Of a stretch of 64,000 nt of DNA, positions 22,210 to 35,465 are shown piece after piece. The stretch lies in the NCBI GenBank assembly GCA_029204225.1, contig CM055100.1, positions 32,389,645 to 32,453,644 on the forward strand, written 5' to 3'. The notes under the pieces were generated by a model. It was not told the DNA's origin, did no database searches, and saw nothing but the letters and a program-made list of their open reading frames with translations. A program made the position numbers and the translations under genes. Within the stretch, counting starts at the first letter, position 1. Every line of letters starts with the position of its first letter. Source of the DNA: Diphasiastrum complanatum (lineage: Eukaryota; Streptophyta; Lycopodiopsida; Lycopodiales; Lycopodiaceae).

Positions 22210-23304
22210 GTAGTAATGACTATTGGATTATTATCCTTCCTATTAATCGACTAATCGATTTTTAATCTTCATTCAACTTTTATCCAGACCTGCAAATTTC
22301 TTCGTGTTTTTACACAGTCTATATGACTACTCAGAAATGGCTTACAGTGTTAGCATTTTCTCTCTCTTCGACTTTTTTGTAGAATGTCAGATGCCTTAAA
22401 TATGAAGGAAATTACTTTAGCGAAGACTTTCACGTTTTTCGCATGTTTTGTCTGTCAGGAATTGCGAGTAAAAATGTAGTGTTGCATTTTTCGCATTTTT
22501 CTCTGATGACAGTTACGTTCATTTCTACAGAGTTACAGTTCACGTTCAAATCTGTAGGCAGATTGTTTACGATCAAAAGCCACCGATTTGCATTAATCCA
22601 TCAGCGAGTAATTTCTGAGAAGTCCTAACTGGATTGATGCTAGCAGACTCTAGCCAATTGGCAGCCGCATTTGACAACCTAATTGTTTAGTAAAAATAGT
22701 TGTCCATATTTCTACATTATCAATCAATCAATGTGTGATTTATCATAACACTCAGATCAAGTATTGAATAGTTAGCACTCTCTCAAGCCTGCGAGCTTGA
22801 ACACTCTTGAGCATTCTAGCTCAGTTCTTTAGAGTTGATTAGAGATTGCTATTGCACTTACTGCTTATCAATAGTTGGGTTTAATTCAGACTTTTATTTT
22901 AGTCGCTTAGAGTATTTTAGGCTTCGATCCGCAAACTTGTTGTACGCATTTACATCTATTTTGCTTTCATACTGAATCAATACTATCTTCTTATTGCATT
23001 CAGCTTCGTCTCAGAATGTATGCGTTTATGTAATTCTTCTCGACAGATTATTTGTCTGATAATTCAATGCTTTAAATGTTTGGCTACGTAATCATTGTAG
23101 TACTAATGATTTCAAAGTTAGTTATTATAAGATCAAACGTGATTTTTATCACTATTGTTTTGTTCAAAATTGATAGGCGTAGTCATGCATGAAGAAAGAG
23201 GAAGATAGTTTATTTCGCTACGCACGATAAGTTTTCTTTCTTCTCGTTCAAATGACTTTTATTAGATTCTTTTAGACCTATCTTTTGCACATCTCTTTCC
23301 AATA
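22210..23304 (+). repeat. LTR/leader region of copia-D
   Basis: Non-coding AT-rich sequence that ends directly before a TGGTATCAGAGC primer site. The LTR therefore ends at 23304 (CAATA instead of CA). Its start cannot be set without a second copy. Confidence 0.5.
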
Positions 23305-23316
23305 TGGTATCAGAGC
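23305..23316 (+). other. tRNA-iMet primer-binding site of copia-D
   Basis: Perfect TGGTATCAGAGC, 176 bp upstream of the copia-D gag start codon. Confidence 0.85.
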
Positions 23317-23492
23317 GTTGATTCTTCTTCAAGGCCTAATACTATATTAGATCCTAAGCTCTTATACTTGATATCTTTTGTGATATCAAATTATTTTTCA
23401 GTTTGAATCAATTTGTTTCGATATCAAAGAATTGATTTTCAATTGTAGCGCAGCCTGGTATCTCTCTTAACGTTGTCAGACTAAAATTTCAG

Positions 23493-26290
23493 ATGGATTC
23501 TCAAAGCGATCTTATCGCAAACAAGCTGAATGGATCCAATTATCATTTATGAAAATTTAAGATGACGACCTTGCTAATCGCCAACGCGTTGTGGGATGTT
23601 GTTACAAGTATTGAAGTGAAACCTGAAGACGACACAGACGACTCAAAATGAAAATCGAAGGATGGTAAAGCTTTTGCGCTTATTATCCTCGATATATCAG
23701 ATACTCAGATTGGCTACGTAGTTGAAGCCAGAACTTCAAAAGAAGTTCGGGACATCCTGAGCTCACTCTATGATATGAGAGACGTAACTACTAAGCTACA
23801 TCTTCGAAGGAAATCTTCAAACTCAAGATGTCGAATAATGGTTCTCTTCATAATCATATTAACCAATTTAAGAATCTCTTGTAATAGATGGCCGTTGTCG
23901 GAATAGTCATAGACGATCAAGACACAATTATGACATTGCTTTCAAGTTTGCCCTCTACATATGAGAACTGGGTGATAATCATCACGACACACTCAGATTT
24001 AACTCTTACCACAGTTATCACTATGTTGCTGCAAGAAGATAATCGAAGAAGTCAAGACACTTCATCTACCTCTTCGTCTCATGCTCTATATGTCAACAAG
24101 GGCTTGAAATGACAAAAGCAGAAAGGCTCCAAGCAGTCTGCATCGAATTAGAAACAGACTCAAGGTCAAGAACAATCATTGGTCGAAGAAGAAGATGTTT
24201 TGTATGTTTGCAAGCGCAATAATCATGAGATTCAGGATTGCCGAATTCTCAAAGTGAAGAATGTAGCCAAGCAACCTGATCAACAAGCAAATACAGTTAC
24301 AGCATCTCCTAAAGTCAACATGGACGAAGACAATTTAATGCTCAAAGACAAATACGAGAATTCGAATGATTCGTGGTTTCTAGATTCTGGGGCTACTCAA
24401 CATATGACCAATCATGGTGAGATTTTTCATTCCTATATGCCTTACAGCACAAAGAAGTATGTTCATCTTCGTGATGATAGCACTCACACTATCGAAGGTG
24501 AAGGTATTGTAGGATTAAGATTCCAGCATGATCAATTCAAACTATTGTCAAAAGTCTTGTATATTTCTAAACTATCAACAAATCTGTTATCAGTAAGTAG
24601 AATTATAAATTTAGGTCATAAGGTGGAGTTTGAGTCTGATCAATGCAGAATTATCTATAAGAGTAATAAGATCCTTACACTCGGCAAGAGGCATGAATAC
24701 TTATATAGATTGGCCCATTGTTATTTTGATTCTAGTCAAGCCGTGAAAACCTCATCGCTTAAGACACTTGAATTATGCATATGTTTTGAACATGTCCAGA
24801 CAATCCTAGGACTTGATCTCGACTATCCTTCTAGTAAAGTCGATCTACCTATCTGTCATAGCTGCATCCTTGGAAAGCAGACTAGGATTCCTTTTAGATC
24901 TAGTCATAGGCATGCAGCAAAAGGTCTGTTAGATGTTATTCATACAAATATATGTGGACCTATGCAAACTCATTTATCAAAGTATTTCATTACCTTTATT
25001 GACGAATTCTCCAGAAGAACAGCTATTTATTTCATTAAACAAAAATCAGAAGCTTTCATCAAGTTCATACAATTCAAAGAGAATGCAGAAAATCAAACTT
25101 GCAAACGAATCAAAGCATTGAGGTCAACGGGGGAGAATACATCTCCACCGAGTTCAAGGAGTATTGCCTTAACAACGACATTGAACAACAATACATTATC
25201 TCGTATTCGCAAAAGTTAAATGTTCTTGTTGAGAAAAAGAACAGAACCTTAGTCGAATCGGCAAAGTGCATGTTATCACATGCGACACTTTCGAAGTCCT
25301 TATGGGCTGAAGCTGTTTCAACAACAACCTATATTTAGAACAGATGTCCTACTAAAGGTCTCTCAGACAAAACACCATTCGAAGTTTGGACAGGTACCAA
25401 ACCTTCTTTATCGAACTTATAAGTTTTTGGATGTACTGCTTATGCGTAGATTCCTCATAATCTCAGGAAGAAGCTCGACTTCCAGAGTATCAAATGTATT
25501 TTCATCAGCTACACTACTTCATATCAAGTCTTCAAGTTGTTCAATCCCATCTAGTCAAAGATATTCAGAGTAAATACAATCATGTGTGTAAACTCCATAA
25601 GGCACTTTATGACTTGAAGCAATATGCTCGAGCATGGTTTCAAAGGACCAATACTTTTCTTATTGATCACGGCTACACACCAAGCTCTTCATATTCGAAT
25701 GTTTACTTCAAGACAGTGCAACAGTCTTCTATCGTTATCAATCTATACGTGGACGACACATTGCTCTTCGGCAACAGTATCGATCTGATAAAAGAAGGCA
25801 AGACAATACTATCTTTTGAATTCGACATGATTGATCTAGGCAAAGCTCATTTCTGCCTTGGTATTCAAATCCATAGAGACAGAAATCGAAAGTTGATCTA
25901 CATTACTTAGTAGAGGTACATCTACAATATGTTAGTCAGATATAATTTGGTTAATTGCAAGCCAGCTCTCTCATCAATGGAACCAGATCTCAAACTGTCA
26001 AAGGACTAGTGTCCTCGAACAATCGAAGATAATGAGCAGATGCGTGAATATCCTTATCATTCTATAATAGGATCTCTTATGTACGCAATGATCTGTACTA
26101 GGCCAGACATAGCTTTTGCAGTCGGCTCCCTAACTCAATTTATGACTAACCCTGGTATGACACATTGGAAAGCTCTTATCAGAGTCATGAGATGTCTTTG
26201 AGCTACTATGGACTTTGGCATTTGTTATGGAGAGTCGACAACGACAAACTCAATTTACTCATTGGTTTTACAGATGCAAATTGGGCAGGA
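23493..26290 (+). pseudogene. Copia-D: degraded Ty1/copia gag-pol
   Basis: Gag starts at ATGGATTCTCAAAGC and is interrupted by stops that replace Trp (NYHL-stop-KFKM) and a frameshift; its C terminus is at 23888-24112. The 24179-25219 frame holds a zinc knuckle (CKRNNHEIQDC), protease (FLDSGATQHMT) and integrase (CHSCILGKQ, IHTNICGPM, FIDEFSRRTAIYF). Integrase continues in other frames (25099-25338; then FEVWTGTKPSL and FGCTAYA up to about 25550). RT restarts abruptly at VCKLHKALYDLKQ (25580), so its first half is deleted, and then has LYVDDTLLFG and LGIQIHRD. RNase H follows (GSLMYAMICTRPDIAF, FTDANWAGY) until the sequence is cut at about 26290 by copia-E. Confidence 0.87.
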
Positions 26291-26879
26291 TATGTAAATC
26301 TACTTCTCGTTGTTGCTCTTCCTGCATCAAGATTCTTGTGAGCTCGTCAAAGGTTGGCAATCTTTCTCTTGATGCTATTCCACTCACAAACATCTGATAG
26401 GATTTTGCAATGTCACACAATGCATTGTGCACCAACTCCACATCACGTATGCGCTCACCAATAGAATGCAGTTCATCCCTCATTGTCTTGATTCTGGTCA
26501 TGTACGTCTGAATGTGCTCTCCTTGTTCCATTCAGACACTATTTAGATTTGACTTCAGAAACATGATTCTTGACGAATTTGACATCTCGAACTGCTCCTT
26601 TAGCACATCCCATGCATGTATGGGTGTAACAACATCACAAATGTGGGTAATGATGTGATCCTTCACTGACAAGTTAATGAAGGTCAAAGTTTTTCTCATC
26701 TTTTTGTCGAACACTTTGATATCCGCTTCATTTGGCGGCATTCTCTCATCACCTATGACAACTTCCCACATGTCTTTCTCCATCAGTATGCTTTTCATTT
26801 TGAATTTCCACACTGCATAGTTGGAAATTCCGTCCAATTTGCTACTTTCACTCAAAATGGACTCTCCCATGTTTGCCAT
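26268..26879 (-). pseudogene. Copia-E gag (minus strand)
   Basis: Two ORFs in tandem (26879-26532 and 26531-26268) form one gag polyprotein: MANMGESILSESSKLDG, NYAVWKFKMKSIL, INLSVKDHIITHI, AWDVLKEQFE, then GEHIQTYMTRIKTMRDEL and FDELTRILMQEEQQR. They are separated by a single in-frame stop near 26532. This is the UBN2-type copia gag. The element ends head-to-head against copia-D RNase H; no pol is present. Confidence 0.82.
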
Positions 26880-28190
26880 CGCAGAACTGCTTGAAACTTA
26901 TGTCGTAGGCTAAAAGCAGTATGTCGAGGCCAACTGTGATGTCAGAAGCTAAAAATAATGACCTGCACTTTTTTCCATACCAGGCCACTCGCCGCTTTTC
27001 CACCAATTTGAAAGCCAAATCGGCGTCGCCTTCCGAAATGCACTCAGTCGTCAACTCCCAACTTCATGCCCAGTGGAATGGTGAAATCACTTTTGGCGCA
27101 CTCCGAACACTTTCTCCGCTGCAATCAATCTATTTTGCTATACCGTACTTGCAGGTACAGTCCGGGTGCCCTTCGTTTGGAGGTTATAGCCTTTCGTTTG
27201 GGTCAAAACGGACAAAGGACCCAAAAATAGGGATTATCTTTGTTTTTTAGCTGTTTCTTCACCTTGAAGAAACTTCACTCTTCACTTGTGAAGGGACCCA
27301 ACTCCAATTTCAATATGAATTTTTTTGTGAAGTTGAAGGCCAAAATGCACTTCACTTCTTCAGGGCCCTCTTCAACAACCCTTCAGACTCCATCCAATGG
27401 TCAATTTTGATCCCACTGTGGATATCCCTCCTGGGTAGTACGATCTGAACCGTCGACCTTGTAAATTCTATATCCAACAATTTTGAGCACTTCTATGCAC
27501 TAATGGAGACACTTGCAAGCGCTGTTCACTTCAAAACACTATAGTTCTACCTTGGTTCCATGCGCGAACATACCCGCGACCTCCCTGTCTACGGCCGTGC
27601 CTCCCCAAGCTACCTGTTGCTTGATCAAACTCGCCTTCGGATCAATTTGAACACAATCTGAGGCCTGGAGCAGGGTCACCCTACTGATATCAAATCTGTA
27701 GAGTGTTCAGTCATGAAATTCCGTGGAGAAACGATGATTTTAGCTCAACTCAACAAAGTGGCTTTTTTCACCTTTTAACACAAATCTGCTAGGTTAACTG
27801 TCCGTAAACAAATCTCTGACATAAACCTCAGAATCTCTCCATGGCTGGATGACAATATAATTAGCTTTCTTCTTGTCCTTACGGCATCCGAAACGGTGCA
27901 CAAACAGCAAAGAAATCACCAGTTATGTCTAAAAAACCGTTACCCCAAACCCGATTTCAATTTTCAACTGGCTTCAAAATTGTCAAATTTTCACCAAGTT
28001 TTACCCTGTCTGCTGCTATGCATAGGCTACTAATCCCTCTGCTAAGCTTGGAAAGCCTCTATAAACTATAAACCATGCACCAGTGCTTCTCGTTCCATCT
28101 TCAATCCGTCGTAAACCCCGAACTCTCAGAAGACAGTTCTCCCGAAGCTCTCTTCAACGACGATGTTGTTTTGTGTAGACTCCCTGTACG
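26880..28190 (-). other. Long leader of copia-E
   Basis: 1.3 kb separates the primer site from gag, much longer than in the neighbouring copia elements. No coding content recognised. Confidence 0.5.
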
Positions 28191-28202
28191 GCTCTGATAC
28201 GA
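28191..28202 (-). other. Primer-binding site of copia-E (one mismatch)
   Basis: The minus strand reads TCGTATCAGAGC, one base from the standard TGGTATCAGAGC. The LTR lies at higher coordinates (28203 to about 28457). Confidence 0.65.
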
Positions 28203-28457
28203 GCTTAGAATTTGATTTGCACAGGAACACAGATCATGCTACATAGTAACACAGACATAAAAACACTCTCCACAACACGCTCACATAGCAACTGTATTTC
28301 TCAAAATTAAATTACACTGTACATATAGTTGTTCACTCAGGCAACCCATGCATGACCCAGGTTGTCGTTGACGGGACGTGTGTCCCGTCGACTTGCCTCG
28401 TGGTGAGGCCAATTGATCCTTATCAACTGATAGGACCCACAGTACAGTAGCACAGTG
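28203..28457 (-). repeat. 5' LTR remnant of copia-E
   Basis: Sequence bounded by the copia-E primer site and the start of the copia-F LTR. No second copy is available to confirm its limits, so it is probably truncated. Confidence 0.4.
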
Positions 28458-29197
<740 letters not shown>

Positions 29198-29209
29198 TGG
29201 TATCAGAGC
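29198..29209 (+). other. tRNA-iMet primer-binding site of copia-F
   Basis: Perfect TGGTATCAGAGC immediately after the LTR. Confidence 0.88.
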
Positions 29210-29781
29210 TTGTGTTGCAGGTTATGAAAGGATAAACCACATCTATCAAGGATTTGGAGGAATTTCTATCTCTAGAGCATGCTATAATGGTTTCCACTCA
29301 AAATCAAGTATTTTGCATATGTAGAAATGAACTTTTGTAGGTCAAAACTCAATTTAGTTCTATGAGCTTGAAGAATTTTGATTTCACAAGTGTCTGATGT
29401 TTGATGCATTAGGAAATCTTCAATTGAGGCTACAAGATTCTATATCAAGTTTTAGGCAATTGCATGTAGAATTTGAAATATTCAAAATTTTGTGATTTTG
29501 TCAAAACCTAATTTTGATTGGATCTCAAATTTTTGAGGTTGCCGAACTTCAATATAGTTTGTTTCAATATTAGAGAGTGGCAATATTCATTTAATTGTGG
29601 TAGATCATTGGTTGATCAAGATTTCTACATTCTATGTGTTGATTTGCTGGATATAAGTGCAAGAAGAGAATCGAGAGGTTTCATATCTTTGTGATTTCTT
29701 TTTGGAAACATTTCTTGTCTTTCAAAAGAGTGCTTTGTGCATTGGAACAGATTTGAAAGAGAAAGATCAGGTCATTGCAGC

Positions 29782-31270
29782 ATGGCTACATCAAGTGGAT
29801 TCATGTTGGAAAGCAATGATAGGCTTACCTCAAGCAACTACTCTACATGGAAGGTGTGGAATCACTTCTTGAAATGCACGACTTGATGGATATCATTTTA
29901 GGGTTGAAGGAGAGACCCTTGGTTCACCAAGATCAAGTGAGGTATGACAAGAGAGCTAAGAAAGCTTTACATATGATCAAGATGAATATTATTAATGAAC
30001 TACTCAAGGAGATTGGTAAGTTCAATTCATCTCGAGAGGCTTGGGAAGCTTTGAAGAAGCTTTATGAATCCAAGTCTACATCTAGAGTGTTGAATCTAAG
30101 AAGAAAAATCTTTCAAAGCATACAAAATAAAGAAGAGAGTCCTAATACTTCTTTTTTAAGAATGAAGACTTTAAGTGACGAGTTAGATTGCATTGATGAG
30201 AGCATTAAGGAAGGAGAGCTTGTTCAAGCTATTCTTTATGGTTTGTTGGATGCTCATGCTAACATTGTACAAAGTCTTACTATTCAAAAAAACCTTGCCA
30301 AGTCCAGTGGATCTTCAAGAGATCTTCATCAATGAGGAATATAGACTTCAAGCAAGAGGTGGATCTACATCGACATCTCAAAATGGTGAAGAGACTATGT
30401 TCATCAAGGTCAAAAGCAAGGACAAGTGGTCTAAGGGACAAGATCATGGTGAGTCTTCTTCTTTTGGTAAGAAGAAAGATAGGTCTAAATTGAAGTGCTT
30501 CTATTGTGGCATCAAGGGGCATTTTGCAAGTGATTGCTACAAGAATAAGAGAGATCAAGGAGACAATCAAGGTAATCTAACTCTTGATGAGGATGGTGTT
30601 GATGTTCAAAAAACAAATCTATTGTTGGAGATATTGGTCCATGGTGGATTGATAGTGGAGCAAGCTCACACATGACTTTTCACAAGGAGTATTTCACTTC
30701 TTTTTTGGCATATAGAGATGACGATAGGGTGATCTACATGGCCAATGATGATGAGTGTGCAATCATAGGGATTGGCACAATTCCTATTTATCTCTAATAG
30801 GAATGTTCATTTGAAAGACGTTTTGTTCATTCCATCTATTACTAACAACCTAGTTAGCGTGAGTCAATTGCTAAGCAAAGGTCTTAAAGTGGAGTTTGAA
30901 TGTCTTGATTTCAAAAGGTAAAAGACAAGGAAAGTTATTCAAACTAGATGCTTGTGTTATTACTAACCAAGTTGGATGATTGGTAAGTGAGCAAATACCT
31001 TTTAAAGAGGTTTGGCATTTCTCACATATTTTGATAGATCTTTTTGTGTAGATGATGCTATGCAAGTAGATGGATGTCTCATGGTTTTCCAAAAACTAAT
31101 GGATCAAAAGAGGTATTAGTCAATGGCTTTGATGGTCAAGTGAAAGATCAAGAGGTTGATCTCAAAGGGCTTCAACAACACGAAAGAAGAGATGGCAATT
31201 TGGAGCTAGTCAAGAGCATAAAAGGAGAGTCAATTGTCAAAGATGTTATGGATCTATTTTTGCAGCCTCA
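29782..31270 (+). pseudogene. Copia-F gag and protease
   Basis: Gag begins ATGGCTACATCAAGTGG (TSSNYSTWK) and shifts frame near 29850 to 29847-30335 (KMNIINELLKEIG, AWEALKKLYESKSTSRV, FLRMKTLSDELD), then again near 30295 to a zinc knuckle CFYCGIKGHFASDC at about 30498-30540. The protease region follows with WWIDSGASSHMTFHKEYF (near 30645) and VSVSQLLSKGLKVEFE. Reading frames decay after about 30960, and no integrase or RT is recognisable before copia-G interrupts the element. Confidence 0.8.
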
Positions 31271-31387
31271 GAAATCCTAAAGCACGAAATGAAGCGACAT
31301 GACACGAAGGAAAACAATTTGTGCTGCCACCTGGCAGCTCAACGAGCGTGGTGTATTAAACTCCAAGCTTAGTTGAAACAATTAGCC

Positions 31388-31898
31388 ATAATAGAGAATA
31401 ACTAACTAGTTGATTAACGTTTACTTGTCTTGTAATTCTTTGTTTAGTTGTCTTGTAAACTCCACACACTGGAGCTACATACACAATTTTAGATCAACAC
31501 GAATGAATGTAGAAAAAGAGCAGAATAGAATCAGCAAGAGAGACAAAAATAACTGTGCATGAAAGTCTGCCAACAAGCAGAACACAACAATTGAGTTGAG
31601 TGTCAATCTGCCAATGAGTGAGACATTGATCATCTCGCTCCAAACTCAAAAAATGATAATGCATTTGCTCTCTTCACCATCTCCTTGTTTTTCGTTGTCT
31701 TGATTGCTAGAATAATTTATGTTTTGTGATCTGTCGTCGCGTGCCTAGGATCTTGAAAGCTTTCGCAAAAGAAAAATAAGCAAACTCAAAAAGAATCTAT
31801 TCGCGAGAACAATCTGTTCATGAAAACAAGCAATTCGTGATAGATTCGCGAAAGGAATCAATTTGCAAAAATGATCAGTTTGCAAAAGATTCACAACA
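31388..31898 (+). repeat. 5' LTR of copia-G
   Basis: Aligns along its length with 34971-35465 (shared taactaactagtt, ttacttgtcttgt, cctaggat.ttgaaagctt blocks). It ends TCACAACA before the primer site. The start is set approximately from the partner LTR. Confidence 0.8.
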
Positions 31899-31910
31899 CG
31901 GTATCAGAGC
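31899..31910 (+). other. Primer-binding site of copia-G
   Basis: CGGTATCAGAGC, one mismatch from the initiator-Met tRNA complement, directly after the LTR. Confidence 0.75.
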
Positions 31911-31964
31911 ATCTTGAGGGTATCACTAATGATATCTAAACAGTGATTTTCTAGGCAACATAAT

Positions 31965-34900
31965 ATGGCTACAACGATCCAGACAAGAATAGCAATCAGT
32001 CTTGATGACAAAAACTACAGAGTGTGGAAATTCAGAATCAAAACACTTCTGAAGGGTGAAGGCATCTGGTTGGTGACTAAACTCATAGAGGTGCAGCCTC
32101 CAGAGGGATACCCGAGGAGAGTTGAGTGGATTAGAAATGATGAGCATGCAATGGTGATCATCGTTTCATCCATTAATGAAGAACTACTCATATAAATAAA
32201 AGACTGCAAAAGTAGCCATGCAGCATGGGAAAGACTAAATTAGAAGTACGAAGTGAGGACTACCGCTTCAGTGATGCATCTTCACAATCAGCTGCAATTT
32301 ATATGATGGGATGACAACCAATTAGATCAGCATGTTGAGAAGAACTTCGCTCAACTCGTTGCATCAGGTCATGAACACCAGGTCCCAGCACCACAACAGC
32401 TGATGTACTTCATGAAATCTCTACCTGCGTCCTATCAGCCGTTGAGAATGCTCATACTGAGTCTACAAGATATGACATTCGACAAAGCAATCAGTCTTGT
32501 CGCTGATGAGAGACTGATGAGGGACGAAGGAGAAGAAAGCAGTGATCAGGAGAAGGCTCTCTTCACGAAAGGAAAGAAGAAGAAGAAGAACAAGCCTAGA
32601 TTCGACAAGAGAAAGTCTTCGAGCACAGGCAATGACAATTAACAATCTTCTTTCTGTGATCACTGTCACAAACTAGGACACACAACAATAAGTACTGGTT
32701 CAATCCAGCAATATCTTGCATGCACTGCAAGAAGAAGGGGCATTCTACATATGATTGCATATTCAACCCAAAAAAGAAAAACAAAGCTGACAAAGCAAAT
32801 GTTGCAGAGTCATCCAAGGATGCAGATAAAGGTGATGAAGCTTTCACGATACTAGATGAAGCTTCAACAAGCTACATTGAACAAGACTACGATGTAGTCA
32901 TTGATTCAGGAGCAACATCACACATCACCTGCAACAAAAGAATCTTGATCGACTTCAAAGAACTTGAATACAACAGAGCAATAATTCTAGGTGATGAGAG
33001 TCGACATGATGTCAAAGGCATCATGACTCTACAACTGCGAACACTGTCAAGTCAAGTAGAGCTGTCAGGAGCACTCTACGTACCTTCACTAAGAAAAGAC
33101 CTACTATCAGTCTCCAAGATGATAGATCTTGGAATTTGAGTTCTGTTCAATGACAATACATGCCGAACGATCGAGAAAACAACAAACAAATTGCTAGTAG
33201 TTGGATACAAAGAAGGAAATCTCTACCAAGCCAAGATAATCAGCAATTATGATAGCATATTAAATGCATCAAAAAAAATGAAGATCAGCTTTGGCACAAA
33301 AGAATGTATCATCTAAATATGAGGAGCCTATATGACATGTGCAAGAAAGACATAGTCACAGGTCTGAAGATATCCACATCCGATATTGAGTTCTACGAAG
33401 TCTGCCAAACAAGCAAACAACATCGAAATCCATTCACATATGAGGGAAGAAGAGCCAAAGAAGTTTTTGAGCTTGTCCACTCATATGTCCGTGGATCGAT
33501 GAAAGTGGATTCACTCTTAGGATCGAGGTATTTCCTAACATTCATTGATGATTACAACCGAATGACAACAATCTACTACCTAAAGAAAAGTTCTGAAGTG
33601 TTTGAATCCTTCAAGAAGTTCGTGGCAACTGTAGAGAGACACACCTCAAAGAAGATTTAGATCATCAGATCTGATAATGGAGGTGAGTACAAGAGCACAT
33701 AATTTTCTGAATTCTGCCAGGAATAGGGGATAGAGCATCAATTTACTCCTGCGTACACCCCCGAATTTAATGGTGTCGCAGAAAAGAGAAACATGACACT
33801 AGTTGAAGGAGCCAGATGCATGATGGCACAGGCTCAATTGCCAAGTCAATTCTGAACTGAGGCAATAGGTACGGAGTCGATTATTTCGACACATATTCGC
33901 CAATGGTAAAGATGACAAACATTCAACTGCTCCTTGCATGTGCTACACAACATAATCTGGAAATCCACCAGATTGATGTAAAGATAGTCTTTCTCCATGA
34001 AGATCTAGAGGAAGAAATCTCCATGATGCAACTTGAGGATTTGAAGACCCTGACAATCTACAATATGTCTGGCGGTTGTAGAGATGCATTTATGGTCTGA
34101 AGCAAACATCACGAGCTTCGTACAAGAAGCTCGACAATCTTCTGAAGTCTCTAGACTTCAATCCTACACAACCAGACTGTAATGTCTTTATAAAAAGAGT
34201 AGGAAGAGATTTTGTGATTTTGACTATTTTCATAGATAATTCTCTTATGATAGGAAACTCCTTGATGCTAATCAAGAACACAAAGAGTCAGATTTTTGAA
34301 ATATGAAATCACATATATGGGAGAAGCAACAAAACACCTTGGGTTGGAGATCATAAGAGATCGAATAAAAGGAGAAATGCATCTGAGTCAGTTAGAGTAC
34401 GCCAGAAAAGTGCTGAAGCAGTATTGAATGACGGACTGCAAAGAAAAAATCACACCAATGATTGTTGGAGCTAAATTGATGAAGCAAGATTGTCCAAAAA
34501 CAGAGGAAGAAAAACATAAGATGGAAGATATACCCTACCAAAATCTGATCGGTAGTCTGATGTACCTTACAATTTGTACCAGACCCAATTTGGCTTTCTA
34601 TGTCTATGCTTTAAGCCAATTCTCTTCCAATCATGGCATGGCACATTGGCAGATGGCAAAACAAATTCTACAATATCTGAAGGGTACCCAAAATATGGGA
34701 TTCACCTACAAAGAAAACAACGAAGGAAAAGGATTCAAGCTGCACCACTATAGTGATGCAAGCTGGACGAGCTGCAAAGATGATAACAAGTCCGTGATAG
34801 GAGGATGTACAATAGCATGTGGAACAGCAATCAACTGGATATATAAAAAGCAAACCTTGGTGGCTCAATTCTCATGCGAAGCTGAATATGTCGCAGCTTC

Positions 34901-34970
34901 AAAGGTGGCAAACGAGGTAGTTTGATTGTAGATGATGTTGGAGGCAATTGGCATACCACAAGGAAAACCA
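31965..34970 (+). pseudogene. Copia-G: degraded Ty1/copia gag-pol
   Basis: Gag (31965-32642: DDKNYRVWKFRIKTLL, MYFMKSLPASYQPLRML, lysine-rich tail), then two zinc knuckles, CDHCHKLGH near 32660 (frameshifted) and CMHCKKKGHSTYDC near 32717. Protease (IDSGATSHIT) and its C-terminal region at 32720-33139. Integrase at 33304-33840 (VHSYVRGSM, FIDDYNRMTTIYYLKK, RSDNGGEY, NGVAEKRNMTLVEGAR), crossed by stops. Part of RT from about 33870 (MVKMTNIQLLLACATQ, IHQIDVK), with the YVDD box changed to FIDN. RNase H at 34428-34925 (IGSLMYLTICTRPN, YSDASWTSCKDD, SCEAEYVAAS). Integrase C terminus to RT start is deleted. Confidence 0.87.
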
Positions 34971-35465
34971 TGACAAAGAATAACTAACTAGTTAATTAAA
35001 GTTTACTTGTCTTGTGATAATCTGTTTAGTTGTCTTGTGAACTCCAGAGATATATACACGATTTTGGATCAACACGATTGAGTGTAGAAGAAGAGCAGAA
35101 TAGAATCAGAAAGAGAGACGAAAATAGTTGTGCATGAAAGTCTGTGAACAAGCAGAATTGAGTTGAGTGTTAATCCGACAACGAGCGAGATATTGATCAT
35201 CTCACTCCAAACTCAAAAACTGATAATGCATGTGATCTCTTCACCATCTCCTTGTTTTTCGTTGTCTTGATTGCTAGAATAATTTATGTTTTGTGATATG
35301 TCATCGCATGCCTAGGATATTGAAAGCTTCCGCAAAAGAAAAATAAGCGAAATCGAAAAGAATCTGTTCGTGAGAACAATCTGTTCATGAAAACAACCAA
35401 TTCGCGACAGATTGGTGAAAGAAATCAGTTCACGAAAATGATCAGTTTTCAAAAAATTTGCGACA
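34971..35465 (+). repeat. 3' LTR of copia-G
   Basis: Starts TGACAAAGAATAAC just after the RNase H region and ends TTGCGACA. It is the partner of 31388-31898; several short indels and many substitutions separate them, so the insertion is not recent. Confidence 0.8.
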
